From Rapidithrix thailandica (GTDB taxonomy: Bacteria > Bacteroidota > Bacteroidia > Cytophagales > Flammeovirgaceae), in assembly GCF_039710355.1 (NCBI RefSeq), contig NZ_JBDKWZ010000011.1:179090-243089 (forward strand): a stretch of DNA of 64,000 bases, written 5' to 3'. Each line of letters starts with the position of its first letter. Positions within the stretch are counted from its first letter, which is position 1. Shown here one piece after another: positions 27,979 to 36,108 of the stretch. Both the position numbers and the translations under genes were made by a program. The notes beneath the pieces were generated by a model that was not told the DNA's origin, did no database searches, and was given only the letters and a program-made list of their open reading frames with translations.

Positions 27979-28521
27979 ATGAAATGTGATATATATAAAA
28001 TTTGGGAAAACTACCAAAGTAACTTAAAAAGCTATGTGAGAAAACGTGCGTTTAATGAGAGCGATGTGAATGATATTATGCAATCGGTTCTTATTAAAAT
28101 CACGGATTATTGTGAAACAAAAAACAATGTGGAATACATAAAGGCTTGGATTTACAGAATAACCCAAAATACGATAATTGACTTTTATAAAAAGTCAAAA
28201 CGGATCAGCCATGTTGACTTGGAGTATTTGCAATTACAAGACCCTCAAGACGGCTATGATGAGAATATTTACGTTTGGTTGCATAACTTTATAGATAATC
28301 TTCCAACTGAATATGCCGTACCATTAAAACTTTCAGATATAGAGGGCAAACCACAGAAAAAAATTGCCGAACAACTTGGATTAACATTAACGGCAACCAA
28401 ATCAAGAATTCAAAGAGCCAGAAAGAAGTTAAGAGAAAAATTTGATGAATGTGGAATGGTGGAATTTTCTGAAAATCAATGGCTCTCTTATACCGTAACA
28501 AAAGCTTGTTGTCTGAGATAA
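27979..28521 (+). CDS. sigZ: SigZ-like ECF RNA polymerase sigma factor
   Basis: A 180-aa sigma-70 family protein. Region 2 is at residues ~5-70 (DVNDIMQSVLIKITDYCETK, KAWIYRITQNTIIDFYKKSK) and region 4 at ~105-160 (LSDIEGKPQKKIAEQLGLTL, RIQRARKKLREKFDECG). The PQKKIAEQLGLTLTATKSRI stretch is typical of SigZ-type ECF factors. No anti-sigma factor is seen. The next gene, a DUF2703 protein, starts 77 bases after the stop and is a probable target or partner. Confidence 0.85.
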   Translation: MKCDIYKIWENYQSNLKSYVRKRAFNESDVNDIMQSVLIKITDYCETKNNVEYIKAWIYRITQNTIIDFYKKSKRISHVDLEYLQLQDPQDGYDENIYVWLHNFIDNLPTEYAVPLKLSDIEGKPQKKIAEQLGLTLTATKSRIQRARKKLREKFDECGMVEFSENQWLSYTVTKACCLR

Positions 28522-28598
28522 AAAAAGCTGAAATTCTGCATCTTTTCAGTGTCTTCTCAGTCTTAGGATTAAATTTTAATCTTAAAACTATAAAGACA

Positions 28599-29066
28599 AT
28601 GGAAGTACCAACAAAAAATGCGTTAAGAGTTGAGTTTTTTCAAGTAGAGATGACTACAAATGCCAACAACTCTTGTTCTGCTTGCGATACCGTCCAAAAT
28701 AAATTAATTTCAGCAATTCAAGATGTTCAGAAGCTTTTTGATAAGCTGGGTTGTGAAATCTTTTTCACTTCAACAACCGTTAAAACTATTGAAGAAGCTG
28801 AAAAAGCTCAAATAACTGCCTCGCCGACAATAAGAGTTGGTAATCTTGACTTTTATCCTAAGCATCTGACCAATGGCTCTGAAAAAAGAGAGTGGACATG
28901 GAATGGATTAACTATGCCAGAGCCCAGTAAAGAAATTTTGATAGAGGTTTTGCTAAAAGGGTATTTTGAACCAAAAAAAGAGAACGGGAAGAAGGGGGTA
29001 TCCTCATATGTCCTCAAATATTTAAGTGAAAGTGAATTGACAAAGTCTAACTGCGGATGTAGTTAA
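28599..29066 (+). CDS. DUF2703 thioredoxin-like protein
   Basis: A 155-aa protein with CSACD (a CxxC-type motif) near residue 27, the segment TVKTIEEAEKAQITASPTIR with a thioredoxin-like cis-Pro before the beta strand, and a Cys-rich C terminus (NCGCS). It matches DUF2703, often found beside SigZ-type sigma factors and metal or arsenic stress genes. The start at 28599 gives the canonical N terminus. Probably co-transcribed with the sigma factor. Confidence 0.8.
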   Translation: MEVPTKNALRVEFFQVEMTTNANNSCSACDTVQNKLISAIQDVQKLFDKLGCEIFFTSTTVKTIEEAEKAQITASPTIRVGNLDFYPKHLTNGSEKREWTWNGLTMPEPSKEILIEVLLKGYFEPKKENGKKGVSSYVLKYLSESELTKSNCGCS

Positions 29067-29074
29067 AAAACGGC

Positions 29075-29198
29075 TGTTAATATTGTGTATAAGTACTGGC
29101 GGGTGAAGTGGCAACTAAAAAGTTTCTGTTTTTAACTAACTTACCGAACCGTTAATACATTTAAAACCCGCTACTGCTCATGCACCGAGCCGTTGGCT
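29075..29198 (+). repeat. attC-like site C
   Basis: The arms TTGTGTATAAGTACTGGCGG and CCCGCTACTGCTCATGCACC pair imperfectly, and the end is CCGAGCCGTTGGC, as in the main array. The 5' core (CTGTTAAT) does not match the expected complement of the unit start (GTTGGTAAT), so it has drifted or recombined. Confidence 0.55.
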
Positions 29199-29224
29199 GT
29201 ATTTAAAAAAACACGATAAAATTT

Positions 29225-29971
29225 ATGACTCGATTTATTTTAGTAGGTATTTGTATTGTTTTATTTATGAATCAAAGTTTTGCTCAAAAGGAGTACCAAG
29301 AGGTAGAGGGATTCTATAACTTATCAAGCTTCGAAACCGCCTCGGGAATCTATCTTTTAGAAAACAAAACCTTTTTTTATTATGCTTCATTTGGGAATGT
29401 TGACCTAAAAGTTTTTGGAAATTATACAATTCAAAATAATACCTTGACAATCCAACCGGATAAAGAGTTAATGAAAGAATTTTATGTGTATGGGACAACA
29501 AATAAAATTCAAAATGACAGTATTACTTTAATTTATAAAAGACCTTTTGAAAGAGAGTTTGAAAATTTAATTCTGAATCATAAAAAAATAAAATTCCCTG
29601 AATTTACCCCAGGAAAAGCGAAAGTCTCAATTACCTTACAAAGACCGAATTCAAAATTTTTAAAAATTATATATGGAGATGATAGACTTCCTGAAAGAGG
29701 AAAATACCTTACAATACAACTAACGGATAATATAAACGAGATAAGAATATTTCATAATTATTATGCCCATATGGTGAGGGGATTTTCCAATGGCTCCTTT
29801 GAGATTCAAGAAGGGTTTTTAAGTTACAATGATCAAGGTTTAAAGAAAAAACAGGAGATTGATAAAAAAACTATAAGCGAAGTAATTGCATTTGTGGAAG
29901 AAAAAAGAACCGACAATACTTATAATAGAGATGGGAAGACATATCAAAAGTTAAATTCCAAGACTAAATAG
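29225..29971 (+). CDS. secreted hypothetical protein
   Basis: A 248-aa protein with a signal peptide (cleaved after SFAQ). The mature half is beta-rich: EVEGFYNLSSFETASGIYLL resembles the opening strand of lipocalin-like domains. A second half (GKAKVSITLQRPNSKFLKII) is unrecognised. It follows an attC-like site, and its own 3' site is not intact: the DNA after the stop is scrambled. Confidence 0.6.
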   Translation: MTRFILVGICIVLFMNQSFAQKEYQEVEGFYNLSSFETASGIYLLENKTFFYYASFGNVDLKVFGNYTIQNNTLTIQPDKELMKEFYVYGTTNKIQNDSITLIYKRPFEREFENLILNHKKIKFPEFTPGKAKVSITLQRPNSKFLKIIYGDDRLPERGKYLTIQLTDNINEIRIFHNYYAHMVRGFSNGSFEIQEGFLSYNDQGLKKKQEIDKKTISEVIAFVEEKRTDNTYNRDGKTYQKLNSKTK

Positions 29972-29984
29972 CCGTTCCTGAAAA

Positions 29985-30345
29985 AGACAGAAACGGGCTT
30001 ATTCCCAATAGGGCCTTTGTAAATTGTTTGACAACTTTGAAATGGCAGACAAGCGATTGTAAGCAGAAAAAACCTTGCAAAAAAAGTGATTTCCAAAATT
30101 GGATCACTGACTGGAAATAAGGGTTTCAACTGCGCCAAAGTTATCACTGCATTGTCAATAAAAGATCAACAGTTTGGCTATTCTCCCAAAGGCAAGAAAA
30201 AGGCACGTAAAGCACTTAAAAAAACTATGAAAGATAGCCAACCGGTTGTTTGATTTGTGATGTCACCCGTAACGTTCCGAAACAGGATCGGTTGGTCTTC
30301 TGAGTTAGCGTTGTATAAGTGTGTTTTAGAACAAAAAAGGACGAG
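29985..30345. other. scrambled interval
   Basis: There is no intact gene. A short plus-strand frame near 30095-30250 (KDQQFGYSPKGKKKARKALK) looks like the basic tail of a lost protein. This interval is the breakpoint between a cassette gene and a truncated WYL regulator. Confidence 0.35.
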
Positions 30346-30751
30346 TAAAAACAAGGATACCTCATTTGTAAAGGATTATTCGGAAGCCATTGATAAAATA
30401 AAATCGATTCTAAGATATACCATCAAAAACAAAGCAAATTTGCTTGCTGATAGAACTCAATATGACCAAACCCTAAATCAAGAAAGAAATAGTGACAACT
30501 TATCAGACCTGCAAAATGCGCTTACCAATTACAAGCTTGTCAAAATACAGTATATTAACAGGGAGGGCACTACAACGAGCAGAATAATAAAGCCATTTGC
30601 ACTATTGAGTACTGAAAACTGGTACTTGATTGCATGGTGTCGTTTGCGAAAGGAATTTCGATTGGACAGAATTCAACAAATGGAAATTCTATCAGAAAAC
30701 GTTGAACCTCATCATATGACTTTAGAAGAGTATTTTGACCAATACCATTAA
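30346..30751 (+). pseudogene. truncated WYL regulator (copy 2)
   Basis: Only the ligand-binding C-terminal part remains. From KNKDTSFVKDYSEAIDKIKS onward it is nearly the same as the regulator at 31604-32293, but the helix-turn-helix is gone and a short in-frame deletion removes FFR before LDRIQQMEIL. It still ends with an intact downstream promoter motif. Confidence 0.75.
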
Positions 30752-30766
30752 TTTTTTTGTAACCCT

Positions 30767-30801
30767 TGACATAGGGCTGTCACCGACCCGGTTTACGTTT
30801 G
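30767..30801 (+). promoter_or_regulatory. promoter with putative WYL operator (copy 2)
   Basis: TGACATAGGGCTGTCA, an inverted repeat with arms TGACA/TGTCA, lies 27 bases (start to start) before the -7 element TACGTTTG. It is almost identical to 32309-32343. Confidence 0.65.
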
Positions 30802-30833
30802 CAGCATCAACTAATTTATTAAAGAATAATATT

Positions 30834-31247
30834 ATGATTAGTCAATTTGCAAACTTGAATTGGATTGGCATCATTGCCGCATTTGTTCCGTACTTTCTAC
30901 TTGGGGCGTTATGGTTTACTTTGATTTTTAGTAAACCGTACAAAATTTCATTAGGAAAAGAAAATGAAGAATTACCACAAAAGCCCATTTTTATAATCGG
31001 ACCGGCTTTGTGTTGTTTGGTAATAACCCTCGCTTCTGCAATTTTGATTTATACTTTGAATATTTCAAGTTATGAAGCAGTGATAGAGTTTTCTTTGATT
31101 GCTGGCATAGGTTTTTTAGTCGCTAATACCGTCAATATAGCCATCAATCCAAATATTCCTCAACCTATTCTTTACGGCATAATTAGTGGAAGCTATCATT
31201 TAGTTGGGATTTTAATGGTGGGGATTATTTTAGTAGCAATGAAATAA
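30834..31247 (+). CDS. DUF1761 membrane protein
   Basis: A 137-aa protein with four membrane segments. NLNWIGIIAAFVPYFLLGAL and WFTLIFSKPY are the DUF1761 opening; function unknown. The gene is controlled by the WYL-type promoter just upstream and is followed two bases later by a broken YdeI-like gene. In the sister module at 31.6-33.9 kb the corresponding place is taken by an epoxide-hydrolase-like gene. Confidence 0.85.
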   Translation: MISQFANLNWIGIIAAFVPYFLLGALWFTLIFSKPYKISLGKENEELPQKPIFIIGPALCCLVITLASAILIYTLNISSYEAVIEFSLIAGIGFLVANTVNIAINPNIPQPILYGIISGSYHLVGILMVGIILVAMK

Positions 31248-31249
31248 GA

Positions 31250-31431
31250 ATGTCTAAAAAGGAAATAGAGACATTTTGTTCTGAAAGCCGAACAGACTGG
31301 CGAAAATGGTTGGAAAAAAAAATCATCAGTCAAAACAGTCTGTTTGGCTTGTTTATTTCAATGCATCAACTTCTGTTAGTTGGAGTGAAAGGGAAGGTAA
31401 AGATGTTATCCGAAAAACCTTTGTTGATTAA
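31250..31431 (+). pseudogene. frameshifted, truncated YdeI-like gene
   Basis: It begins MSKKEIETFCSESRTDWRKW, closely matching the intact gene at 33329. A run of nine A's then shifts the frame, and similarity resumes as HQSKQSVWLVYFNAS in another frame, ending after about 60 codons. The rest of the domain is missing. Confidence 0.75.
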
Positions 31432-31439
31432 AAGGACTG

Positions 31440-31570
31440 TTGCTAACAGCACCTATGCCCCATTACTGAATCTCACTTCGAACAATAAATCGTTCTAGCT
31501 CATTCATCCCTTCGCTAAATTTCATTTATCTTTAGGAGTAGCAGCGTTGCATAGCTGCAGAACATTGTAA
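31440..31570 (+). repeat. possible degenerate attC-like site D
   Basis: It begins TTGCTAAC, contains AGCACCTATGC (31448-31458) that pairs partly with GCATAGCTGC (31549-31558), and ends GAACATTGTAA, similar to the GAGACTGTTGTAA end of another site. No cognate 5' end was identified. Confidence 0.35.
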
Positions 31571-31603
31571 GCCATTAACAAATAAAAATTCAACAAATCC
31601 TGA

Positions 31604-32293
31604 ATGGAAGGAGATGATATCAAGAGGATTTCAAGATTAACTGCAATTTTGACTCAATTGCAAACTAAAAGACGATTGACAGCAACAAGCCTCTCTGAAA
31701 AATTTCAAGTTAGTAAAAGAACAATCTACCGAGATATAAGAACCTTGGAGAAAGCCGGAGTCCCTATTTTAACCGAAGAAGGGAAGGGGTATACGTTAAT
31801 GGAAGGTTATAAAATTCCACCTGTAATGTTTACCGAAAGTCAAGCAAACGCCCTAATTCTTGCAGAGCAGTTAGTATTGAAAAACAAGGATGCCTCATTT
31901 GTAAAAGATTATTCGGAAGCCATTGATAAAATAAAATCAATTTTAGGATATACCATCAAAGACAAAGCAAATTTGCTGGCTAATAGAACTCAATATAACC
32001 AAGTTATAAACCAAGAAAGAAGCAGTAACTATTTGTCAGATTTGCAAAATGCACTTACCAATTACAAGCTCGTCAAGATGCATTATATTAATAAGGAGGG
32101 AATTGCAACAAACAGATTGATAGAGCCATTTGCTATATTGTCTGCCGAAAATTGGTATTTGGTCGCATGGTGTCGTTTGCGTACGGAATTCCGGTTTTTC
32201 CGATTGGACAGAATTCAACAAATGGAAATTCTATCAGAAAACTTTGAACCTCACAATTTGACTTTACAAGAGTATTTTGACAAATACCATTAA
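31604..32293 (+). CDS. HTH_11/WYL domain transcriptional regulator (copy 3)
   Basis: A 229-aa YafY-type regulator with an intact winged helix (VSKRTIYRDIRTLEKAGVPI) and WYL domain (NWYLVAWCRLRTEFRFFRLD). It is about as close to copy 2 as a recent duplicate. It heads a module with an alpha/beta hydrolase and a YdeI protein, and the conserved motif at 32309-32343 lies between the regulator and the hydrolase. Confidence 0.9.
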   Translation: MEGDDIKRISRLTAILTQLQTKRRLTATSLSEKFQVSKRTIYRDIRTLEKAGVPILTEEGKGYTLMEGYKIPPVMFTESQANALILAEQLVLKNKDASFVKDYSEAIDKIKSILGYTIKDKANLLANRTQYNQVINQERSSNYLSDLQNALTNYKLVKMHYINKEGIATNRLIEPFAILSAENWYLVAWCRLRTEFRFFRLDRIQQMEILSENFEPHNLTLQEYFDKYH

Positions 32294-32308
32294 TTTTTTG
32301 CTGACCTT

Positions 32309-32343
32309 TGACATAGGGCTGTCACCGACTCGGTTTACGTTTG
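32309..32343 (+). promoter_or_regulatory. promoter with putative WYL operator (copy 3)
   Basis: TGACATAGGGCTGTCA is followed 27 bases later (start to start) by TACGTTTG. Position and sequence match the other two WYL loci. Confidence 0.65.
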
Positions 32344-32373
32344 CATCACATCAATTTTTAAACAATAAAAAGA

Positions 32374-33327
32374 ATGACAAACGTAATTGACACAAGGCTT
32401 AGTCCAATCGAATTTCCAAAGCCGACTATGATTTCAGTCAATGATGTAGAGCTCGAAGTGTTTGAAGCAGGCCGACAAAATGCAGGTAAACCTATCGTAC
32501 TCTGTCACGGCTTTCCGGAGCATGCGTTTTCTTGGCGCCATCAAATTCCCGTCCTTGTCAAAGCAGGCTACCATGTCATTGTCCCAAATCAGCGAGGTTA
32601 TGGTAACTCTTCTCGTCCGACTGAAGTAACTGATTATGATATTGAACACTTGACAGGGGACCTCGTAGCACTTCTCGATCACTACGGCTACGAAGATGCT
32701 ACCTTTGTCGGTCATGATTGGGGTGCAAATGTCGTTTGGAATTTGACACTATTGCATCCGGAGCGGGTAAATAAAGTGATAAACTTGGCTTTGCCTTATC
32801 AAGAGCGTGGAGAAAGGCCTTGGATTGAGTTTATGGAAGAAATATTTGGCGGAGACTTCTATTTTGTTCACTTCAATCGACAACCTGGAGTCGCAGATGC
32901 TATATTGGATGAAAATGCCTCCCAGTTCCTTCACAATATGTTCCGGAAGAACGTACCTCCCGCACCGCCTGAGCCTGGAATGTGGATGATTAATCTTGCC
33001 AGAGCAGAAGAGCCATTCGGTGAGCCTGTAATGGCCGATGACGAATTGGCTGTTTTCGTCTCCGCTTTCGAAGCATCAGGGTTCACCGGGAGTATCAATT
33101 GGTACAGGAATCTTGACCGCAACTGGCACTTATTAGCGGACGTGAACCCAATCATCCAACAGCCCGCACTCATGATCTATGGCGAACAGGATATGATCCC
33201 GAAGTTTGAAAGACTACCCGCCTTCGTGCCCAATGTGGAAGTGGTCAGTCTGGATTGCGGTCATTGGATCCAACAAGAAATGCCGGAAGAAACCAATCAA
33301 GTGATATTAAAATGGCTGGAACAATAG
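32374..33327 (+). CDS. epoxide hydrolase-like alpha/beta hydrolase
   Basis: A 317-aa alpha/beta hydrolase. HGFPE (from His45) is the oxyanion-hole motif typical of epoxide hydrolases. The nucleophile elbow is GHDWGA with Asp115 rather than Ser, as in epoxide hydrolases and haloalkane dehalogenases. The C-terminal His is in LDCGHWIQQEMPEE. No signal peptide, so cytosolic. It probably detoxifies small electrophiles. It lies directly downstream of a WYL regulator and its putative operator; the following YdeI gene starts two bases after its stop. Confidence 0.88.
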   Translation: MTNVIDTRLSPIEFPKPTMISVNDVELEVFEAGRQNAGKPIVLCHGFPEHAFSWRHQIPVLVKAGYHVIVPNQRGYGNSSRPTEVTDYDIEHLTGDLVALLDHYGYEDATFVGHDWGANVVWNLTLLHPERVNKVINLALPYQERGERPWIEFMEEIFGGDFYFVHFNRQPGVADAILDENASQFLHNMFRKNVPPAPPEPGMWMINLARAEEPFGEPVMADDELAVFVSAFEASGFTGSINWYRNLDRNWHLLADVNPIIQQPALMIYGEQDMIPKFERLPAFVPNVEVVSLDCGHWIQQEMPEETNQVILKWLEQ

Positions 33328-33328
33328 A

Positions 33329-33910
33329 ATGCCTAAAAACGAAATAGAAACATATTGCCCTGAAAGCCGGACAGCCTGGCGAAAATGGTTGGAAAAAAAT
33401 CATCAGTCGAAACAGGCTGTTTGGCTTGTTTATTTTAGGTCATCAACCAAAGTTGCTTCTATGAGTTGGAGTGAAGCGGTTGATGAGGCACTTTGCTTTG
33501 GGTGGATAGATAGCACTAAAAAGACCATTGACAAAGAAAGGTATATGCAATATTTCAGTAAAAGAAAACCCAATAGCACATGGTCAAAAATAAACAAAGA
33601 AAAAGTTGCCAAACTCATTCAAAACAACCTAATGACCAAAGCAGGTTTTGACAGCATCGACACTGCCAAACAAAATGGTTCTTGGTCAATTTTGAATGAA
33701 GTGGAAGCACTTGTAGTCCCGGAAGATTTAAAAGAAGAATTGGCAAATTACAAAGGTTCAAAGGAATACTTTGATAGTTTAAGTAAGTCCATTAAAAAGA
33801 TTTTGTTGTACTGGGTGATTTCTGCTAAAAGACCAGAGACAAGGCAAAAGAGAATACTAGAAATCGCAGAAAATGCGAGTAAAAATTTGAGGCCAAAACA
33901 ATTTAGATAA
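33329..33910 (+). CDS. YdeI/OmpD-associated family protein
   Basis: A 193-aa protein of the YdeI (bacteriocin-protection-like) family: SRTAWRKWLEKNHQ, MSWSEAVDEALCFGWIDSTK and RYMQYFSKRKPNSTWSKINK are diagnostic. Biochemical function unknown. It is the last gene of the WYL-hydrolase module, and a broken copy exists at 31250. Confidence 0.88.
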   Translation: MPKNEIETYCPESRTAWRKWLEKNHQSKQAVWLVYFRSSTKVASMSWSEAVDEALCFGWIDSTKKTIDKERYMQYFSKRKPNSTWSKINKEKVAKLIQNNLMTKAGFDSIDTAKQNGSWSILNEVEALVVPEDLKEELANYKGSKEYFDSLSKSIKKILLYWVISAKRPETRQKRILEIAENASKNLRPKQFR

Positions 33911-34007
33911 AAAACGGCTTAGAGCTTTCTGCTTTTAATAATACATCTGTGTTTTCTTCTTCTGGAACTTCCAAATCACCTTCGAGTATTTTTAAAATTT
34001 TAGAACA

Positions 34008-34181
34008 GGCACTGAAGTGATTTAAACTTATAGTTTTTGACCGAAAATAGAATCAAAACCGGTTCATCAAGGCACTTTTTGAAGAGAATAGCCAAAGCTC
34101 TTGTTGAAAAAAGTAACACAGAGGAGGCGTTTTTGAAACATTTTTTAGGAAAAAGAAAAAGTTTAATTCACTTCACTGTTA
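34008..34181 (+). repeat. MITE-like element, copy 3
   Basis: Terminal inverted repeats TGAAGTGATTTAAAC (34013-34027) and GTTTAATTCACTTCA (34161-34175) match at 14 of 15 positions. The interior is shared with 22157-22328. No coding capacity for a transposase. It lies just upstream of the marR promoter. Confidence 0.8.
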
Positions 34182-34222
34182 ATCTTTTTCCTGATATTTT
34201 ATAAAAAGAAAATCTTTATAAA

Positions 34223-34258
34223 AAATAGTACACTATGCTACTATTTTTTATATATTTG
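34223..34258 (+). promoter_or_regulatory. marR promoter and operator O1
   Basis: AAATAGTA (34223-34230) and TACTATTT (34239-34246) form a perfect 8-bp inverted repeat with an 8-base spacer. It is followed by TATATTTG (34251-34258), a TAnnTTTG -7 element. The operator covers the -33 region. A second copy precedes the efflux genes, which fits MarR autoregulation. Confidence 0.8.
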
Positions 34259-34287
34259 TCAGAACATTTCAAAAACTAGCAAAAATT

Positions 34288-34719
34288 ATGAGTTCTAATT
34301 TGCATGAAACTACAGGTTACCAGATACGTACCGTTTCCTTATTACTTATCAATAAGATTAACCAGAACTTTTTAAAAGCAGGTTTTGATATAACAGCAGA
34401 GCAATTGAAAATGCTAGTTGTATTATGGAATGAAGATAACAGAACACAGAATGAACTAGGTGAGAGTGTGGGAAAATTTAAAACAAGTGTTACAAAACTG
34501 GTTGATGGTTTAGAAAAGCGTCATTTAATACAGAGAGTTCCTCATCCGACTGACCGCCGTTCTAATTTAATACAGCTCACCGCAATGGGAAAAAACATTG
34601 AAAAGCAGCTTACCCCTATAGTGAAAAAGACTTTGGACGAAGCTCATAAAAACATTCCTCAAGAGCATCTTATTATTTTTCAAGAGGTATTGCAACAAAT
34701 AGAAAAAAACTTAACGTAA
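34288..34719 (+). CDS. MarR family transcriptional regulator
   Basis: A 143-aa winged-helix regulator. QNELGESVGKFKTSVTKLVD is the recognition helix region and HPTDRRSNLIQLTAMGK the wing. Proteins of this family usually repress an adjacent efflux operon and are released by a drug or phenolic ligand. Matching palindromes lie before this gene and before the tolC-like gene. Confidence 0.92.
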   Translation: MSSNLHETTGYQIRTVSLLLINKINQNFLKAGFDITAEQLKMLVVLWNEDNRTQNELGESVGKFKTSVTKLVDGLEKRHLIQRVPHPTDRRSNLIQLTAMGKNIEKQLTPIVKKTLDEAHKNIPQEHLIIFQEVLQQIEKNLT

Positions 34720-34731
34720 TTTTTTTTACCC

Positions 34732-34755
34732 AAATAGTACACTGTGCTACTAAAT
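34732..34755 (+). promoter_or_regulatory. operator O2 before the efflux operon
   Basis: AAATAGTACACTGTGCTACT differs from O1 by one base over the first 20 positions. It sits between the marR stop and the tolC-like start; TACTATTG just after it could be a -7 element. Confidence 0.7.
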
Positions 34756-34780
34756 ACTATTGTACCAAAATATTATTGAT

Positions 34781-36091
34781 ATGAAAAGATGCCATCTGTT
34801 CTCTTTAATTGTATTTCTTTTTTCTGGTTGCCTTGGGGTATTGGCACAGAACGCTACAAAAACGTACAATCTACAGGACGTACTACAACAAATTATTGAA
34901 AACAACCCTACGTTAAAACAGGCTAAAGGTAAGCAGGATCTATATACCTCTAAAATAGATTTGGCTAAACAGCATAAATACCCTAAAATATTTTTGGAGG
35001 GGTCTTTTGCCTACGTTGATCCCATATCAGAAGTTAGCTTACCTTTAGGCAAAACACCTGTAACCCTGCCTCTGTTTCCTAATGATAATTGGGATGTACA
35101 CGCTGGAATACAGTATACCTTATATGATTTTGGTAGAGCTAACACAATAATTAACATTGCAAAAATTGAGAAATTAATAGCTGACGAAGGTTTGATAGCG
35201 GCTCAAAAAAAACTAACCTATGCTGCCACAGAACTCTATCACTCAATACTATTTACTAAAAATGCCATTACGGTTCAAGATAAACTTATAGCGTCATTAA
35301 ATAGAAATCTGTTGCGTACGGATGGGTTTATAGCTAATGGACTCGCTACTAGGTTTGATAGAATAAATACTAACGTTCAAATTACCGCTGCTAAAAACCG
35401 GAAGACTCATTTAGAAAATTCTTTACACAAGTTAAAGCAACATCTAAAAGGCCTTATGGGTATTGACACCAATGTTGTTTTAAAAATCACTGGCGAAATT
35501 CAGATTGAAAACCTTATGGTAAAATCCACTTCATTTGAAGAAGGCCAACAAAACGCTTTAGCTATTACCAAATACATAGACTCTATATTAGGACAATCTG
35601 AAAAACTAGCTAATAAAGGAAACCTGCCAATTGTTACTATTGGTGGAACTACAGGGTATCAGAACGGTTATATGCCTGATTTAGATGAATTTAGATTTAA
35701 CAATGCTGTATTTGCAAAAGTTACCCTACCTATTTTTCAAGGCTTTAAGGTTAAACACGAAAAAGAGATTGCAGCTATTAAAAGAGCGAATAATAATTGG
35801 CATATAGAAGAAGTGAAAACTGAAATTGATACTAAATTATCAATAGCGAAAACTGCACTAGAGAACGCTATTAGCCAATATGAAAACTCTAAAATTTTGA
35901 TTGTTCAAGCAGAGACCGCCGTAGAGCAAGCTAGAAAGCGGTACGAAAATCAATTAATAACGAATTTGGATTTATTAGATACTGAAGTTGCCTACTCCAA
36001 AGCACAATTAGTTCTATTAGAATCCGAATATAAATGCACGCTGGCACATTACAAATTACAACAAGCTAAAGGTATAAAAATCTGGGAATAA
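34781..36091 (+). CDS. TolC family outer-membrane efflux protein
   Basis: A 436-aa protein with a signal peptide (cleaved after VLAQ) and two OEP repeats rich in coiled coil, e.g. AETAVEQARKRYENQLITNL near the C terminus. It forms the outer-membrane channel of the efflux pump encoded by the next two genes. ATG 34781 is chosen over 34760 because it begins the signal peptide. Confidence 0.9.
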   Translation: MKRCHLFSLIVFLFSGCLGVLAQNATKTYNLQDVLQQIIENNPTLKQAKGKQDLYTSKIDLAKQHKYPKIFLEGSFAYVDPISEVSLPLGKTPVTLPLFPNDNWDVHAGIQYTLYDFGRANTIINIAKIEKLIADEGLIAAQKKLTYAATELYHSILFTKNAITVQDKLIASLNRNLLRTDGFIANGLATRFDRINTNVQITAAKNRKTHLENSLHKLKQHLKGLMGIDTNVVLKITGEIQIENLMVKSTSFEEGQQNALAITKYIDSILGQSEKLANKGNLPIVTIGGTTGYQNGYMPDLDEFRFNNAVFAKVTLPIFQGFKVKHEKEIAAIKRANNNWHIEEVKTEIDTKLSIAKTALENAISQYENSKILIVQAETAVEQARKRYENQLITNLDLLDTEVAYSKAQLVLLESEYKCTLAHYKLQQAKGIKIWE

Positions 36092-36108
36092 AATAAACGT
36101 AAAACATC

